29,360 bases of DNA from Planctomycetota bacterium (GTDB lineage: Bacteria; Planctomycetota; Planctomycetia; Pirellulales; Pirellulaceae): positions 1-29,360 of the forward strand of contig JAPLNJ010000735.1 of NCBI GenBank assembly GCA_026692885.1, in the 5' to 3' direction. Below the pieces are notes generated by a model. It was not told the origin of the DNA and did not search any database. It saw only the letters and a program-made list of their open reading frames with translations. A program made the position numbers and the translations under genes. This document shows positions 14,856 to 24,300 of this stretch, one piece after another (within the stretch, counting starts at the first letter, position 1; the number at the start of each line of letters is the position of its first letter).

Positions 14856-15461
14856 ATGCCGACGATCCGAGTCTTCGATCCACCGATGTGCTGTTCCACG
14901 GGTGTGTGTGGTCCGAGTGTGAATCCCGTGTTGCCGCGATTCGCTGCGGACCTGGAGTGGCTGAAGTCGCAAGGTGCAACCGTCGAGCGATTCAACCTGG
15001 CTCAGCAACCGGACGCCTTCGCCAAGAACGAGCTGATCCGGGAAACGCTGCGCACGCACGGTGACAAGTGCCTGCCACTGCTGCTGGTCGACGGCGAAAT
15101 CGTCGCTCAGGGCAGGTATCCGCTGCGCGAGGAACTGGCGGTGCTGGCTGGTCTGACGCCCCGGGACGCGGACAGCCTGTACACGTCCGCGGTGGAAGAA
15201 CTGGTGGCGATAGGGGCCGCGATCGCGGCGAACTGCGAGCCCTGCTTCGAGTATCATTTTCGTGAAGCCCGGAAGCAGGGTGTCTCCCGGAACGACGTCG
15301 CGTTGGTGATCGCCACGGCCCGCCAGGTGAAGGAAGCCGCCGCGGCGGCGATGTCCAAGGTGGCGGGGCGGCACTTGGCTGGTGAACGGGAGACAGATCG
15401 CCCCCGTACGGAATCTTGCTGCGGTCCGACGCTGCCGATCGGTTCCGAGAAATGTTGCTGA
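14856..15461 (+). CDS. arsD: ArsD metallochaperone fused to an AhpD/CMD-like domain
   Basis: The 201-residue protein begins as ArsD, which binds As(III) or Sb(III) and passes it to the ArsA ATPase. It has FDPPMCCSTGVCGP with the metal-binding triad C12, C13, C18, and the thioredoxin-like fold continues to LAGL (about residue 100). Residues 105-175 form an AhpD/carboxymuconolactone-decarboxylase-like helical domain with NCEPCFEYH (C127, C130, H134), the CxxC-xxxH redox motif. The C-terminus has two more Cys pairs (188-189, 200-201). ATG 14856 has GGAGGAG six bases upstream. It precedes the arsA remnant on the same strand, so its usual partner is broken here. The domain fusion implies coupling of arsenic handling to thiol redox chemistry, an inference. 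Confidence 0.85.
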   Translation: MPTIRVFDPPMCCSTGVCGPSVNPVLPRFAADLEWLKSQGATVERFNLAQQPDAFAKNELIRETLRTHGDKCLPLLLVDGEIVAQGRYPLREELAVLAGLTPRDADSLYTSAVEELVAIGAAIAANCEPCFEYHFREARKQGVSRNDVALVIATARQVKEAAAAAMSKVAGRHLAGERETDRPRTESCCGPTLPIGSEKCC

Positions 15462-15534
15462 GACGGGACCGCAGAAGGACGCCCTCGCCCCGGTACGATT
15501 GGTAGGAAGAAGGTCTGAGATAACTTTGCTGTTC

Positions 15535-16050
15535 ATGGAACGGGCCGCACGGAATCTGTTTTTCACGGGTAGGGGCGGTGTCGGCAAGACTTCGTTGGCT
15601 TGTGCCGCAGCCGTGACTTTGGCCGAACGAGGCCAACGCGTGCTGCTGGTCAGCACCAATCCGGCCTCGAATTTGGATGAGGTGCTGGGAGTCGCCTTGA
15701 GTAGCCGTCAGTCGCATCGATCCCGCCGAGCAGACGCGGGAGTATATGGCGGAAGTCTTGGCGATCGCCGGCGTCGGCTTGGACGCCCCAGGCCGGGCGT
15801 TGCTGGAGGAAGTGGGTGATCAACCAGAGCCTACCGCCGTTGGGGGTGCGGGACTCGCTACTGGCCGCTCGTCAGCATGATGAATCGCAGTGCATCCACG
15901 AAGTTATCAAACGCTTGGCGACGCGAACGGCCCTGATTCCTTGGTTGCTCGAAGCACCGGTGGGCGCGCACCAACTGTCGCTGGCCGTCCAGGGCTACGG
16001 CGAAGGCCAGGACTGGCTATCGGCCAAGGCCATGACACGCACAGCCTGTG
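15535..16050 (+). pseudogene. arsA: Remnant of arsA (arsenite-transporting ATPase)
   Basis: The N-terminus is intact and clear: FFTGRGGVGKTSLACAAAV (P-loop) and LLVSTNPASNLDEVLG. The frame then shifts near 15700, after which SRIDPAEQTREYMAEVLA and GRALLEE continue ArsA in the +1 frame. At about 15811 the sequence jumps to the far C-terminus, WVINQSLPPLG...HEVIKRLATRTALIPWLLEAPVG, in another frame. ArsA normally has about 580 residues in two ATPase halves; most of the middle is missing. One internal deletion plus a frameshift explains this, and no functional product is expected. It follows arsD by 73 bases. The end at 16050 is approximate, where similarity fades into the Uma2 gene. Confidence 0.8.
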
Positions 16051-16055
16051 CATGG

Positions 16056-16709
16056 TTAGGTCTCGGGTTCGACGCCGAGTGCCCGCAGTTGAGCTGTCAA
16101 GCGTTCGTTTCGCTGCCGCTCGCGATCGCTTAGCTCAGCCAGTTCAACATAGCTGGCCAGGGGACGGCCATCGGGGCGCAGAACACGTAGTTCACCGGAA
16201 GATAACTCGAAACGTACGCCCAGCCGCGGACTCGTCCAGCCGTCCGGTTCGGCAATCTCCTGGAACGTATCTGCCTGGCGAATCCAGCCCGTCAGTCGGA
16301 CCACGTCCGGGTCGTAGATGTAGAACTCCTCGACGCCATAGCGCTCGTAGAACCGGAATTTGCGGACCATCTCCGCCGCGTGATTGCCAGGTGAGGCGAT
16401 TTCAAACACGACTTGGGGCGCGAGACCGTCTTCTTCCCACTGGCGATACGAGCCGCGATCTCCTTTGGGACGTCCCCAGACGACGAACACATCGGGTGCG
16501 GCCCGCAGTGTGTTGTTCCCTTCCACGGGATACCACAGCAGGTCGCCCGCCACGAACACCAGGGGATCAGCAAGGAACAAGGCATCCAGGCCGCCTTGGA
16601 GCGTCTGGATCCAGCGGAACTGCACGGTGTTGTCGGCCATCGGTTGCCCATCGCTGTCGGGATAATCCACCTTGGGTTTGGTACGCGTCAGAGTTTCTGT
16701 GCTCATCAT
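16056..16709 (-). CDS. Uma2-family (DUF820) putative nuclease
   Basis: The protein has about 217 residues. It shows the PD-(D/E)xK-type core of Uma2 proteins: APDVFVVWG (D73), VFEIASPGN (E103), EMVRKFRFYERYGVEEFYIYDPD (K117) and a C-terminal Asp/Arg-rich coiled coil. These proteins are very numerous in planctomycetes and cyanobacteria; their biological role is not established. Three consecutive ATG codons (16706, 16709, 16712) follow a GAGG; the middle one has the best spacing. The gene is convergent with the arsA remnant. Confidence 0.85.
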   Translation of the reverse strand: MMSTETLTRTKPKVDYPDSDGQPMADNTVQFRWIQTLQGGLDALFLADPLVFVAGDLLWYPVEGNNTLRAAPDVFVVWGRPKGDRGSYRQWEEDGLAPQVVFEIASPGNHAAEMVRKFRFYERYGVEEFYIYDPDVVRLTGWIRQADTFQEIAEPDGWTSPRLGVRFELSSGELRVLRPDGRPLASYVELAELSDRERQRNERLTAQLRALGVEPET

Positions 16710-17032
16710 CATCGAGCCTCGTGTGCTGCCGAAGAAAACCACGCTGATTGTACCGCAACGCGGCCCGCGATCACAACCAGACGCTCGTCGTGCCGGCTCT
16801 AGCTGCAGGGCGAGGAAGTGTCCAGGGCTGGCCGTCATGTTCGTCAATGCCCGTCAGACGCTCCCTCCTGCTGCCCGCTGGCTCGATGCACCGGCGAACA
16901 GATTCGCCGTGAATCATCCGGGCCAGGCAGTGACGGCCGCCCCCTTGCGTTGACCGGCTGAACGGAAACGCTAAACTGATTGTGCGACCCCACAACTCCC
17001 TATCCCGACTTCTTGCAGAGAGGATTACGGCG

Positions 17033-19291
17033 ATGCAGGACTCACGCGTTTCCCCCGCAACGACCAGCCCGCAAATCCCCCTGGACGCGAAGACCATTCT
17101 CAAGATGCCGAAGTTCGTCAGCCCTCTGCCGACGCTCAGCGTGGCGGGAGGCAGTCTCCACACGGTGTCTGGCAACCAGCCGCTCACGATGCGGATGCGC
17201 GAGTTCTGGACGAATGTGCTGCCACCGGGCACGTTTCCCGATGGGATCCAACGGAAGACGCGGGTGTGGGGCTACATCATCGGCGTCGCGCGCCCGCCGG
17301 ATGCGGACAATGCCCCGGCGATGGACACCTACATCGGTCCAGTCATCGTTTCGCAGCGTCACACCAAAGCCCACCCGGCCGCACCGACAGAGATCACCTG
17401 GGTGAACGAACTGGGAACGACGGCGACGACCAAGTTGCTGGCCTACAAGTACTCCACCGATCAGACGCTCCATTGGGCCGACCCGCTGCATTCCGGTCCA
17501 GATGCCAATATGTGCAATATGATGGACGGCATTCCCGCGCCGGGAAGCCTCTGTGCGTCGAATTACGATGGTCCGATTCCCGGCGTGGTCCACCTGCATG
17601 GCGGCGAGGTGCCGCCCGAACTGGACGGTGGACCGGACGCTTGGTACGTGAGCGACGGCAGCCACCAGGGCCTGGGGTACTACTCCTTCCCCGCCGCCGC
17701 CGGCAACGCCGCCACCTACCGCTATCCGAACACCCAGGAGGCGGCTGCGATCTGGTTCCACGACCATACCCTGGGCGTTACACGGTTGAATGTCTACGCC
17801 GGTCTGGCAGGGGCCTACCTGATCACCGACCCCGGCCTCCATCTGCCTCCCAACCTGCCAGGCGCGGCGCAAATCGTCCCCGTGGTACTCCAGGACCGGA
17901 TGTTCGACACCCACGGGCAGTTCTTCTTCCCGGCGGACAGCGCCGGAGGAGCACTTTCGTCTCCCAACCCCCAGCATCCGTATTGGGTGCCGGAGTTCTT
18001 CGGTGACGTGATCGTCGTCAACGGCAAAGCCTGGCCGTACCACTACGTCGAGCCGCAGCGGTTCCGCTTCCTGTTCCTGAACGGTTCCAACGCTCGCGTC
18101 TACGAGTTGGACCTGATCGACGCCGCGACCGGAGCGTCGGGGCCGGCCCTGTGGGTGATCGGCACGGATGGTGGTTACCTCGATGCGCCCGTCAAGCTCG
18201 ACCCGGCCCAGAAGCAGACGCTGCGCATCATGCCCGGCGAACGCTACGACGTGATCATTGACTTCGCCGGTTCGGAGGGCAAGTTGCTGCGACTCCGCAA
18301 CGCGGCCGCGGCGCCCTATCCGACGGGCGCTGCGCCCGTGCCGGGGACCACCGATCGCGTCCTGCAGTTCAAGGTGGGACCGTGCGCCGTCCGCGACGAT
18401 AGCTACAACCCGGCCAGCGGCATTCCGCTGCGCACCGGTGCCCAGAAGATCGTGCGTCTGGTGGACCCCGTGAACGGCAAGCTGGCGCCGGGAGTGCAGG
18501 TACAAACGATTCGCCAATTGACGCTGAACGAAGTCCTAGGGATGCCGTCCGACGCGATCAATCCGGTGACGGGCCAGCTGACGAGCTATGCCGGCGGGCC
18601 GCTGGAGATCCTGGTCAATAACACCAAGTGGTCCGGGGATTCGCCGCGGCCTTACGGGGACTTCACGCCGGTTACGGTGGGCGGAGTGACCACCTATTAC
18701 TCGGAACTGCCCCAAGAAGGCACGACCGAGACCTGGGAGCTCGTCAACCTGACCATGGATGCCCATCCCATCCACCTACACCTGGTGCAGTTCCAGGTTC
18801 TGAACCGGCAGAACGTCAACATCGACAATTACAACGCGGCTTACGCGGCGGCCTTCCCGGCAGTCCCGGGCAGTCCGGATTGCACCGGGGGCGTCTATTG
18901 TCCCGCCTTCGGGCCACCGCTGAACTACGCACCGTCAGCCGCGACGGGCGGAAAATACGGCGGCAATCCGAACGTTGATCCGTTCCTGGAAGGTCTTCCG
19001 GCATTGCCTGAACCCCAGGAAGCCGGCTGGAAGGACACGATTTGGGTTCCGCCCGGGCGCGTGACGCGCATCGTCGTACGCTGGGCGCCCACCGACCTGC
19101 CGACCAATACGGTGCCGCGCGCGCTCTGCTTTCCTTTCGATCCCCATGGCCGCCTGCAGCATGGCTACGTGTGGCACTGCCACATCATCGACCACGAGGA
19201 CAACGAAATGATGCGGCCCGATGCTGTGCTGCTGAATCCCGACGCGCCGCCGCCAGCCAACAGACCGCTGAAGCAAGGGATCGACTACTAA
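17033..19291 (+). CDS. Multicopper oxidase, CotA/bilirubin-oxidase-like
   Basis: The 752-residue protein has all four copper-ligand motifs of a three-domain laccase-type oxidase, which oxidises phenols, bilirubin or metal ions while reducing O2 to water. These are HLHGG (H187, H189), WFHDHTLG (H243, H245), HPIHLHL (H578, H581, H583) and WHCHIIDHEDNEMM (H715, C716, H717, H721, M726; axial Met suggests a type 1 copper of moderate potential). The first motif is HLHG rather than the common HWHG. No Sec or Tat signal is visible: the N-terminus is QDSRVSPATTSPQ. ATG 17033 has GAGAGGA eight bases upstream. It is longer than CotA (about 510 residues), with insertions. It stands alone between a Uma2 gene and the BREX operon; a metal-related role is only suggested by the arsenic genes. 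Confidence 0.92.
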   Translation: MQDSRVSPATTSPQIPLDAKTILKMPKFVSPLPTLSVAGGSLHTVSGNQPLTMRMREFWTNVLPPGTFPDGIQRKTRVWGYIIGVARPPDADNAPAMDTYIGPVIVSQRHTKAHPAAPTEITWVNELGTTATTKLLAYKYSTDQTLHWADPLHSGPDANMCNMMDGIPAPGSLCASNYDGPIPGVVHLHGGEVPPELDGGPDAWYVSDGSHQGLGYYSFPAAAGNAATYRYPNTQEAAAIWFHDHTLGVTRLNVYAGLAGAYLITDPGLHLPPNLPGAAQIVPVVLQDRMFDTHGQFFFPADSAGGALSSPNPQHPYWVPEFFGDVIVVNGKAWPYHYVEPQRFRFLFLNGSNARVYELDLIDAATGASGPALWVIGTDGGYLDAPVKLDPAQKQTLRIMPGERYDVIIDFAGSEGKLLRLRNAAAAPYPTGAAPVPGTTDRVLQFKVGPCAVRDDSYNPASGIPLRTGAQKIVRLVDPVNGKLAPGVQVQTIRQLTLNEVLGMPSDAINPVTGQLTSYAGGPLEILVNNTKWSGDSPRPYGDFTPVTVGGVTTYYSELPQEGTTETWELVNLTMDAHPIHLHLVQFQVLNRQNVNIDNYNAAYAAAFPAVPGSPDCTGGVYCPAFGPPLNYAPSAATGGKYGGNPNVDPFLEGLPALPEPQEAGWKDTIWVPPGRVTRIVVRWAPTDLPTNTVPRALCFPFDPHGRLQHGYVWHCHIIDHEDNEMMRPDAVLLNPDAPPPANRPLKQGIDY

Positions 19292-19370
19292 CACTTGACT
19301 ATCTCCAGACTGCGAGAACGCCAGGCGATCTACGAGCGGACGGGATTCCCTGGACCAGCGCATCCAGAAA

Positions 19371-20144
19371 TCATGTTCGCTTGGACGAAGGCTCTGTGAC
19401 CTGACGCAGAATCAACATGTCATCGTCCAAGCCGTGCCGAACCAGTTCGATTCGGTCAGCCCTGGCTAGGATGCCAGGCGAGTATGCATCCAGACGGAAG
19501 GGGAAAAAAGCCGGCGACTGAAGGAGTGCCTGCACCGAAGCTTTCCCGATTTCCTCTGTGTATAGTGCGGCCTCGACCAGCCACGCGGTTAGGTATGGGT
19601 GAGTGATGGCGAGGGTTTGGCCCGCGACGTAGACGCCTCGCTCCGGGCCTTCAGCCAGGACACCCCAATCCACAAAGGTCCGTAAGACGCGTCGCGCCGC
19701 ACGGCTTACCGTCTCACGTTCGCCATACTTTTCGCAGGCTCGTCGCTGAACCTGCGCCGCCGCAGCAGTTCCTTGCAGACAAAGGAGCCGACCCACATGG
19801 GAGGCGATCCCGGCGACGAACGGATAGGCGGCGATCGACATTCCCCAATGGATGACCAGTTGATCGCGCTGCGGCAACTCTTGAAGAAGTCGTAAGCCGT
19901 CGGCCCGCAGAGCTCGGTGTTCGTGAGGGACAGTCACCCACACCTTCATGAGGATGGTAATCGCCTTTTCCCGAGTTCCGCGCGGCGAAGTCCCGCCGAC
20001 CGATAGTTTGTCACACAGGAAATGCTGGAGTGCATGCTGGATTTCCGCTTCTCCCATACCGGCCAGCAGGAGGTTGGCGGTTCTTTCCAGCCATTCGAGC
20101 CGAACGCGTTGGCTGAAACCGATCTGATGGGGCCGTTTGATCAT
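19371..20144 (-). CDS. BREX-associated protein in the BrxA position
   Basis: This 257-residue protein closes the BREX-like operon. It is mostly alpha-helical, with a winged-helix-like middle (ASHVGRLLCLQG, VSRAARRVLRTFVDWGVL). In BREX type 3 loci the gene after pglZ is brxA, and the all-helical DNA-binding character fits that family, but I did not recognise DUF1819 motifs with certainty. Its ATG overlaps the stop of the PglZ chimera by four bases (ATGA), so the two are translationally coupled. Product length and frame look undamaged. Confidence 0.6.
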   Translation of the reverse strand: MIKRPHQIGFSQRVRLEWLERTANLLLAGMGEAEIQHALQHFLCDKLSVGGTSPRGTREKAITILMKVWVTVPHEHRALRADGLRLLQELPQRDQLVIHWGMSIAAYPFVAGIASHVGRLLCLQGTAAAAQVQRRACEKYGERETVSRAARRVLRTFVDWGVLAEGPERGVYVAGQTLAITHPYLTAWLVEAALYTEEIGKASVQALLQSPAFFPFRLDAYSPGILARADRIELVRHGLDDDMLILRQVTEPSSKRT

Positions 20145-21373
20145 TGTGCCTTGCGAGTGACCTGTATCAACGGAACGACGACTTCCTCCAGCGACATACC
20201 ACCATGCGCCACGATTCTATCGCCTTCCGAGACAAAGGCCAGCCGCCCAGGTGCCAGCAATGGCAGATAGCCTTCGGGTAGCCCAACAGGAAGCCACGGC
20301 AGGGCATCGGGAAAACGCTCTTGAACGCCAGCCAGCAAGCATTCGTCGGAGAAGACGCGAACACGTTCGCCCCGAATATCGGCAATCGCTCCTTCGGACG
20401 GATTACCACAGCCGACCGCCTCAATGTTTCCGTGATCCGAGGTTACGGTAACTGCAAACCCACGATCCAAGAGAATTCCGAGCAGCCTCGCCAAGTAGCC
20501 TTTCTCAGCCCATTGTCGCACCTGGGCCAGCATCCCGTCCATGCCGAGCGTCATGCCGTGCATGATCTTGTCGATCTTGTCGACAACGAGCCCGAACGCA
20601 CGAAGGGACGGATGGGAAGCCATCTCCGTGACCTTGTCTAGACCACGTTCACCCAGCCCCCGGATATACATGCTTCCCCAGTTCGTCAACCCGTGGTCCG
20701 ACCAAAACAGCTCCCACTGTGCGGCGTCCTCGTCCGTAGAGTAAATGCTCTCCGGGAAGTAAAGCGGGGGCTTGGCGGCGAAGGCCGCCTGCCGGGACAC
20801 GGCCGTGATGGTCGGAATCCAGGCGAACACGGCACGTTCCTGAAAATGTAGTCCTGGACGCTGGGCCTGCAAAACGTCTCGCACGACGAGCCACTGACTG
20901 ATCGCCATGCCATCCACCAGGACTAGGGCGACCTTCTTGTCGGCCGACTCCTCACGCTGCCGCGTCAGTTCCCGGGTTACGTGGTGGAGCATTACCGGCG
21001 GCACGTGGTTGATTGTGTAATCCTTGCTGTAGGGCACCGTTGGGTCATAAGGCTTGCCATACTGTTCGAGGAATTTCTCCAGAAATGGATTCGGGCAAGC
21101 CGTATGGTAGGGCGGATCGGAGAGCGCGAGGATGGCCTCCTCCGTGCTGATCGGGAAGCCTTCCGTCTTCCGAAAATCGGGATCCTGAAGCTTTTCCCGC
21201 AGTGCGTTCAGGAAGTGCTCGCGGCGGGCGTTGTCGTCGGGAAAGATTCTTCCCAAGCACTCGACCTGTTGCCCGTGTGGCGTCTCCAATTCCTCTTCGT
21301 GAGATTTGTCGAATATAGGCTGTTGGCCGCTGGGATCTCTGGAGGGACTGCCGGTGGGACGTTTGAATGTCAT
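20141..21373 (-). CDS. Chimera: PglXI methyltransferase N-terminus fused to PglZ phosphatase domain
   Basis: The 410-residue product joins two BREX proteins. Residues 1-118 are the N-terminus of a BREX type 3-like adenine methyltransferase: ILALSDPPYHTACPNPF and EQYGKPYDPTVPYSKD match that family, where DVSEGK-type sequence normally follows. From residue 119 (INHVPPVMLHHVTREL) it is PglZ: VALVLVDGMAISQW (D154), WIPTITAVSR (T188-T190), VVDKIDKIMHG, TSDHGN (D313, H314) and HGGMSLEEVVVPLI. The alkaline-phosphatase-fold catalytic domain seems complete, but the PglZ N-terminal domain, the methyltransferase catalytic part and the helicase gene that should lie between are gone. The frame is open and coupled to both neighbours (10 bases after brxC, ATGA overlap with the next gene). 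The start ATG 21373 has a weak site (AGAAGAA). Confidence 0.85.
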   Translation of the reverse strand: MTFKRPTGSPSRDPSGQQPIFDKSHEEELETPHGQQVECLGRIFPDDNARREHFLNALREKLQDPDFRKTEGFPISTEEAILALSDPPYHTACPNPFLEKFLEQYGKPYDPTVPYSKDYTINHVPPVMLHHVTRELTRQREESADKKVALVLVDGMAISQWLVVRDVLQAQRPGLHFQERAVFAWIPTITAVSRQAAFAAKPPLYFPESIYSTDEDAAQWELFWSDHGLTNWGSMYIRGLGERGLDKVTEMASHPSLRAFGLVVDKIDKIMHGMTLGMDGMLAQVRQWAEKGYLARLLGILLDRGFAVTVTSDHGNIEAVGCGNPSEGAIADIRGERVRVFSDECLLAGVQERFPDALPWLPVGLPEGYLPLLAPGRLAFVSEGDRIVAHGGMSLEEVVVPLIQVTRKAQ

Positions 21374-21383
21374 CGAGTTCTTC

Positions 21384-24300
21384 TTACTCCAGAACGATCC
21401 GCACCTTGGCAGGATCCAGGCCCTTGGTCAGTTGATCGAGGTATCCATCCAGACGCTTCCGCAACTCGGCGGGCGACGCCGGTGAACCAGCGGGGAACAG
21501 CGCACTCTGCAGATTGTCGGCAGTCACTGCCACTCTGACCAAACCGGAGAGGACCTCCTGAGCGGCCTGCAGGAATCCTTGGCTTGGGATCTCCGGCAGA
21601 GCTCGTTCCTGGAGGAAGGCGTCGATCGATTCGCGCTGGTCGGGCTTGAGCAACTGCAGATTCTGACGCGTCGCGGAATGTTCGAGGTCGGAAAGCAGCG
21701 TCTGGGTCCAGGCCGCCACCAGGGAATCCAGTTCGTTGTCCAGCCCCTCAAGCACTGCGCGAGCCGGCGGCCCGGGCGGTTCGACGGCCGGCTTGTAGCC
21801 GCAATGCGGGCAGATCGGGACCGCGCTGAGTTCCGGTGCCGTCAGTGCAAAGCAGCTTTCGAGTCGATCCACGCGCTTCTGGAAGTCGGTCACTTGCTGC
21901 CGCGGCAGGATGTCGATGCTTGCCAGCTTCTGGAGCAGGAGTAACCGTGGATCTTGCGCCAGCGAGTTCTTGCGTTTATCTTCGTTCACTCCTAGACGGG
22001 CTCGGGTGTGCAAAGCCGCATAGACCGTGACGTAAGCCTTTTTCAAATCGAGCAGCTTGCGGTGCAGATCCTGCCGGAGCTTCGCCGTGGTTCGCTGCTT
22101 CGCATCCAAGATGCCCTCGAGGACTTCGCCGCGGGCCGTCTTCATCGCTGCCACCCAATGGTGATCGGCGGGCAACACCGCTTCGGCTGTCGAGAGGTAC
22201 GACGCCACGGAACCCGCGTCGGCGATCAGCGACTGCAACGATTCCACCTCGGCCAACGTCTTGAGGTCGCTTCGATGCTCGTTCACATCGGCTGCGGAGT
22301 AGCGAAAATTCTTGAGTTTGCCGGGCGAGTTATAGGCCTGCAGCGACTCCAAGAATTCCTTCGTCGATCCCAATTTCGCTCGAAGCTTGTCTGCCTCGCC
22401 CGGTTCCAATAGGTTGCGGCCCCAGAAAGCCAATCCCGCGTTTATCGTCTGTTGTGCCACGACGAGTCGCTGTACAACGTGATCGACCGCCTTCCGCATT
22501 TCCTGTACCGGTTCGGTCTTGCCTTGTGTGATCTGTTGGGCCGTGCCTGGCGCCAGTCCGAGCAGCTCAAAGACTGCTTTCAGAGCTGGCAAGTTCCAAT
22601 CCTTGGGCCATTCGAGGTGCTTGAAGGCAACCAGTTCATCGACAGGCGTGGCCGCCAGCGATGGCAGATTCGTCGCGTCGAACTTGTCTCCCACAAGGGC
22701 CAACACCGCATCGCCCGTGTAGACCAACGACGCGAACGTAACCACGGCCCACTCGGGTTCCAGGCGGAACGTGCCGGGTGCCAAGTACTCCACGCCCAGC
22801 ACGTCTTGGATTAACTCGGAACGGTTGACAACCTGCCCCTGGCCTTTCTTCTTGATCACTTGCAGGACATGCTGTGCGTATTTCGATCGGTAGGGATCCA
22901 GCCGGTCGCCATCGAGCAATTCCAGTGCGCCGAGCACAGCCGCAGCTTGCTTGGTCCGGGGCTGGCCCGCCAACGCCCGCAGGGCATCTTGGGCTGCCTG
23001 CTCGCGGTTGTCCCCGGTGATCAGGACTGTGAAGACGGGATAATCCGGTGATAGATTTTGAAAGTGGGCGGACAGGCAGACGGAACCGACCGTATTCACC
23101 ATGTCACGGACGTTGGCACGCACGCCACCGGTCGCCGTCACTTTGCCTTTGACCCACTCCACCAGCTTTCTCGTCTTGCCCTGGTAGGTGACGTCGTACG
23201 CGGTCCCGAGGTGCTCCTGTAACCAGCGAACCAACTGCTGCAGGAATCCATTGGGTCCACTGGCCCTGGCTTCGTAACTCGCCTTCGCGTGGCCCGAAGA
23301 GGTCGAGGCCAAGTCGAGGGCAGCCGCATAACCGCGCAGAGCGGCACGGAATGCATCGTCGGCACCGGCGAGTCGAAAAAACACTTCGTCTGGCTCCTTC
23401 CCGTCCTTGAAGGCCGGTGGATCGTGGGGCTGGATGAAGTAGAGATAGAAATCACGCGCTGGTACGGCCGTGGAGCGTTCGTTCGGAGCGCCAAAAAACA
23501 AGTATCCACCCCGGGACGCCTTGTGCTCGATCCATTCCAGCGAGTGCTGCCAAATCTTGTAGCCACCGACATGTGTCTGATCGGTGCATTCCAGGACGCG
23601 TTTCAGAGCTTCGTAGTAGTAGCGGTCCAGCCGCGCATCGTCCAGTGTCTCGGCCCGCCTGGCGACCAGGGCGCCGTAGTCATCGGTCTTCTTCAGGTCC
23701 AGGTAATACTGCCCGTTGTCGGGACTGCAGGAAATGAACTGCCCGCTCACCGTCCTGTGGATTTCCCGGAGCACCGTTTCGACTTGGGTGCGCAAGTCTT
23801 CTGCCGGATCCCCGCCCAGTTCTTCGATACCCGGTTGGTACAAGCACAAGCTATCCCGCAACTCCTGCGGCGTCGCCCCCAACGGGGCCTGCACGTCGCC
23901 GGTTGTCAGCCGATGAATCGACAGTCCATGGATAATCTGCAGAGCCATGCCCTGGTAAGCCGGCCGCGTGAACGTTTGCTGGATGCGGGATTCGAGCACC
24001 ACGCTGCAGTCGATCACCGCCCGGATATCTGGCACGGCACGGAAGGACGGGTTTTCTCGCAGCGTGGTCCAGTAGGTATCGTACGCGATGACGCCCGGAC
24101 GATCCTCAGGAACAGGCCTGTTCAACAGTCCCTTCATGGCCAGCGAAAGCGTCTTTAGCACCTCGCGTTTTTCGATGGCTCGGATCCGTTCAAACGTGTC
24201 GATGTAGTCGGGGTGAACGGGAAATAGCCGGACGAAGTCGTCCATCCGCTCGTTCATGTTTCCGTAGAACTTGGCGAAGGCGGTCAGGTACTCACGGATC

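Noticed and set aside
14742..15659. 305-codon minus-strand frame across arsD
   Set aside because: It is the shadow of arsD and its flanks, with Arg/Pro-rich composition and no recognisable domain.
17042..18517. Long open frame of 491 codons on the minus strand inside the oxidase gene
   Set aside because: It is antisense to a clearly coding gene with all copper motifs and reflects GC-rich third positions; no family motif or ribosome binding site was seen.
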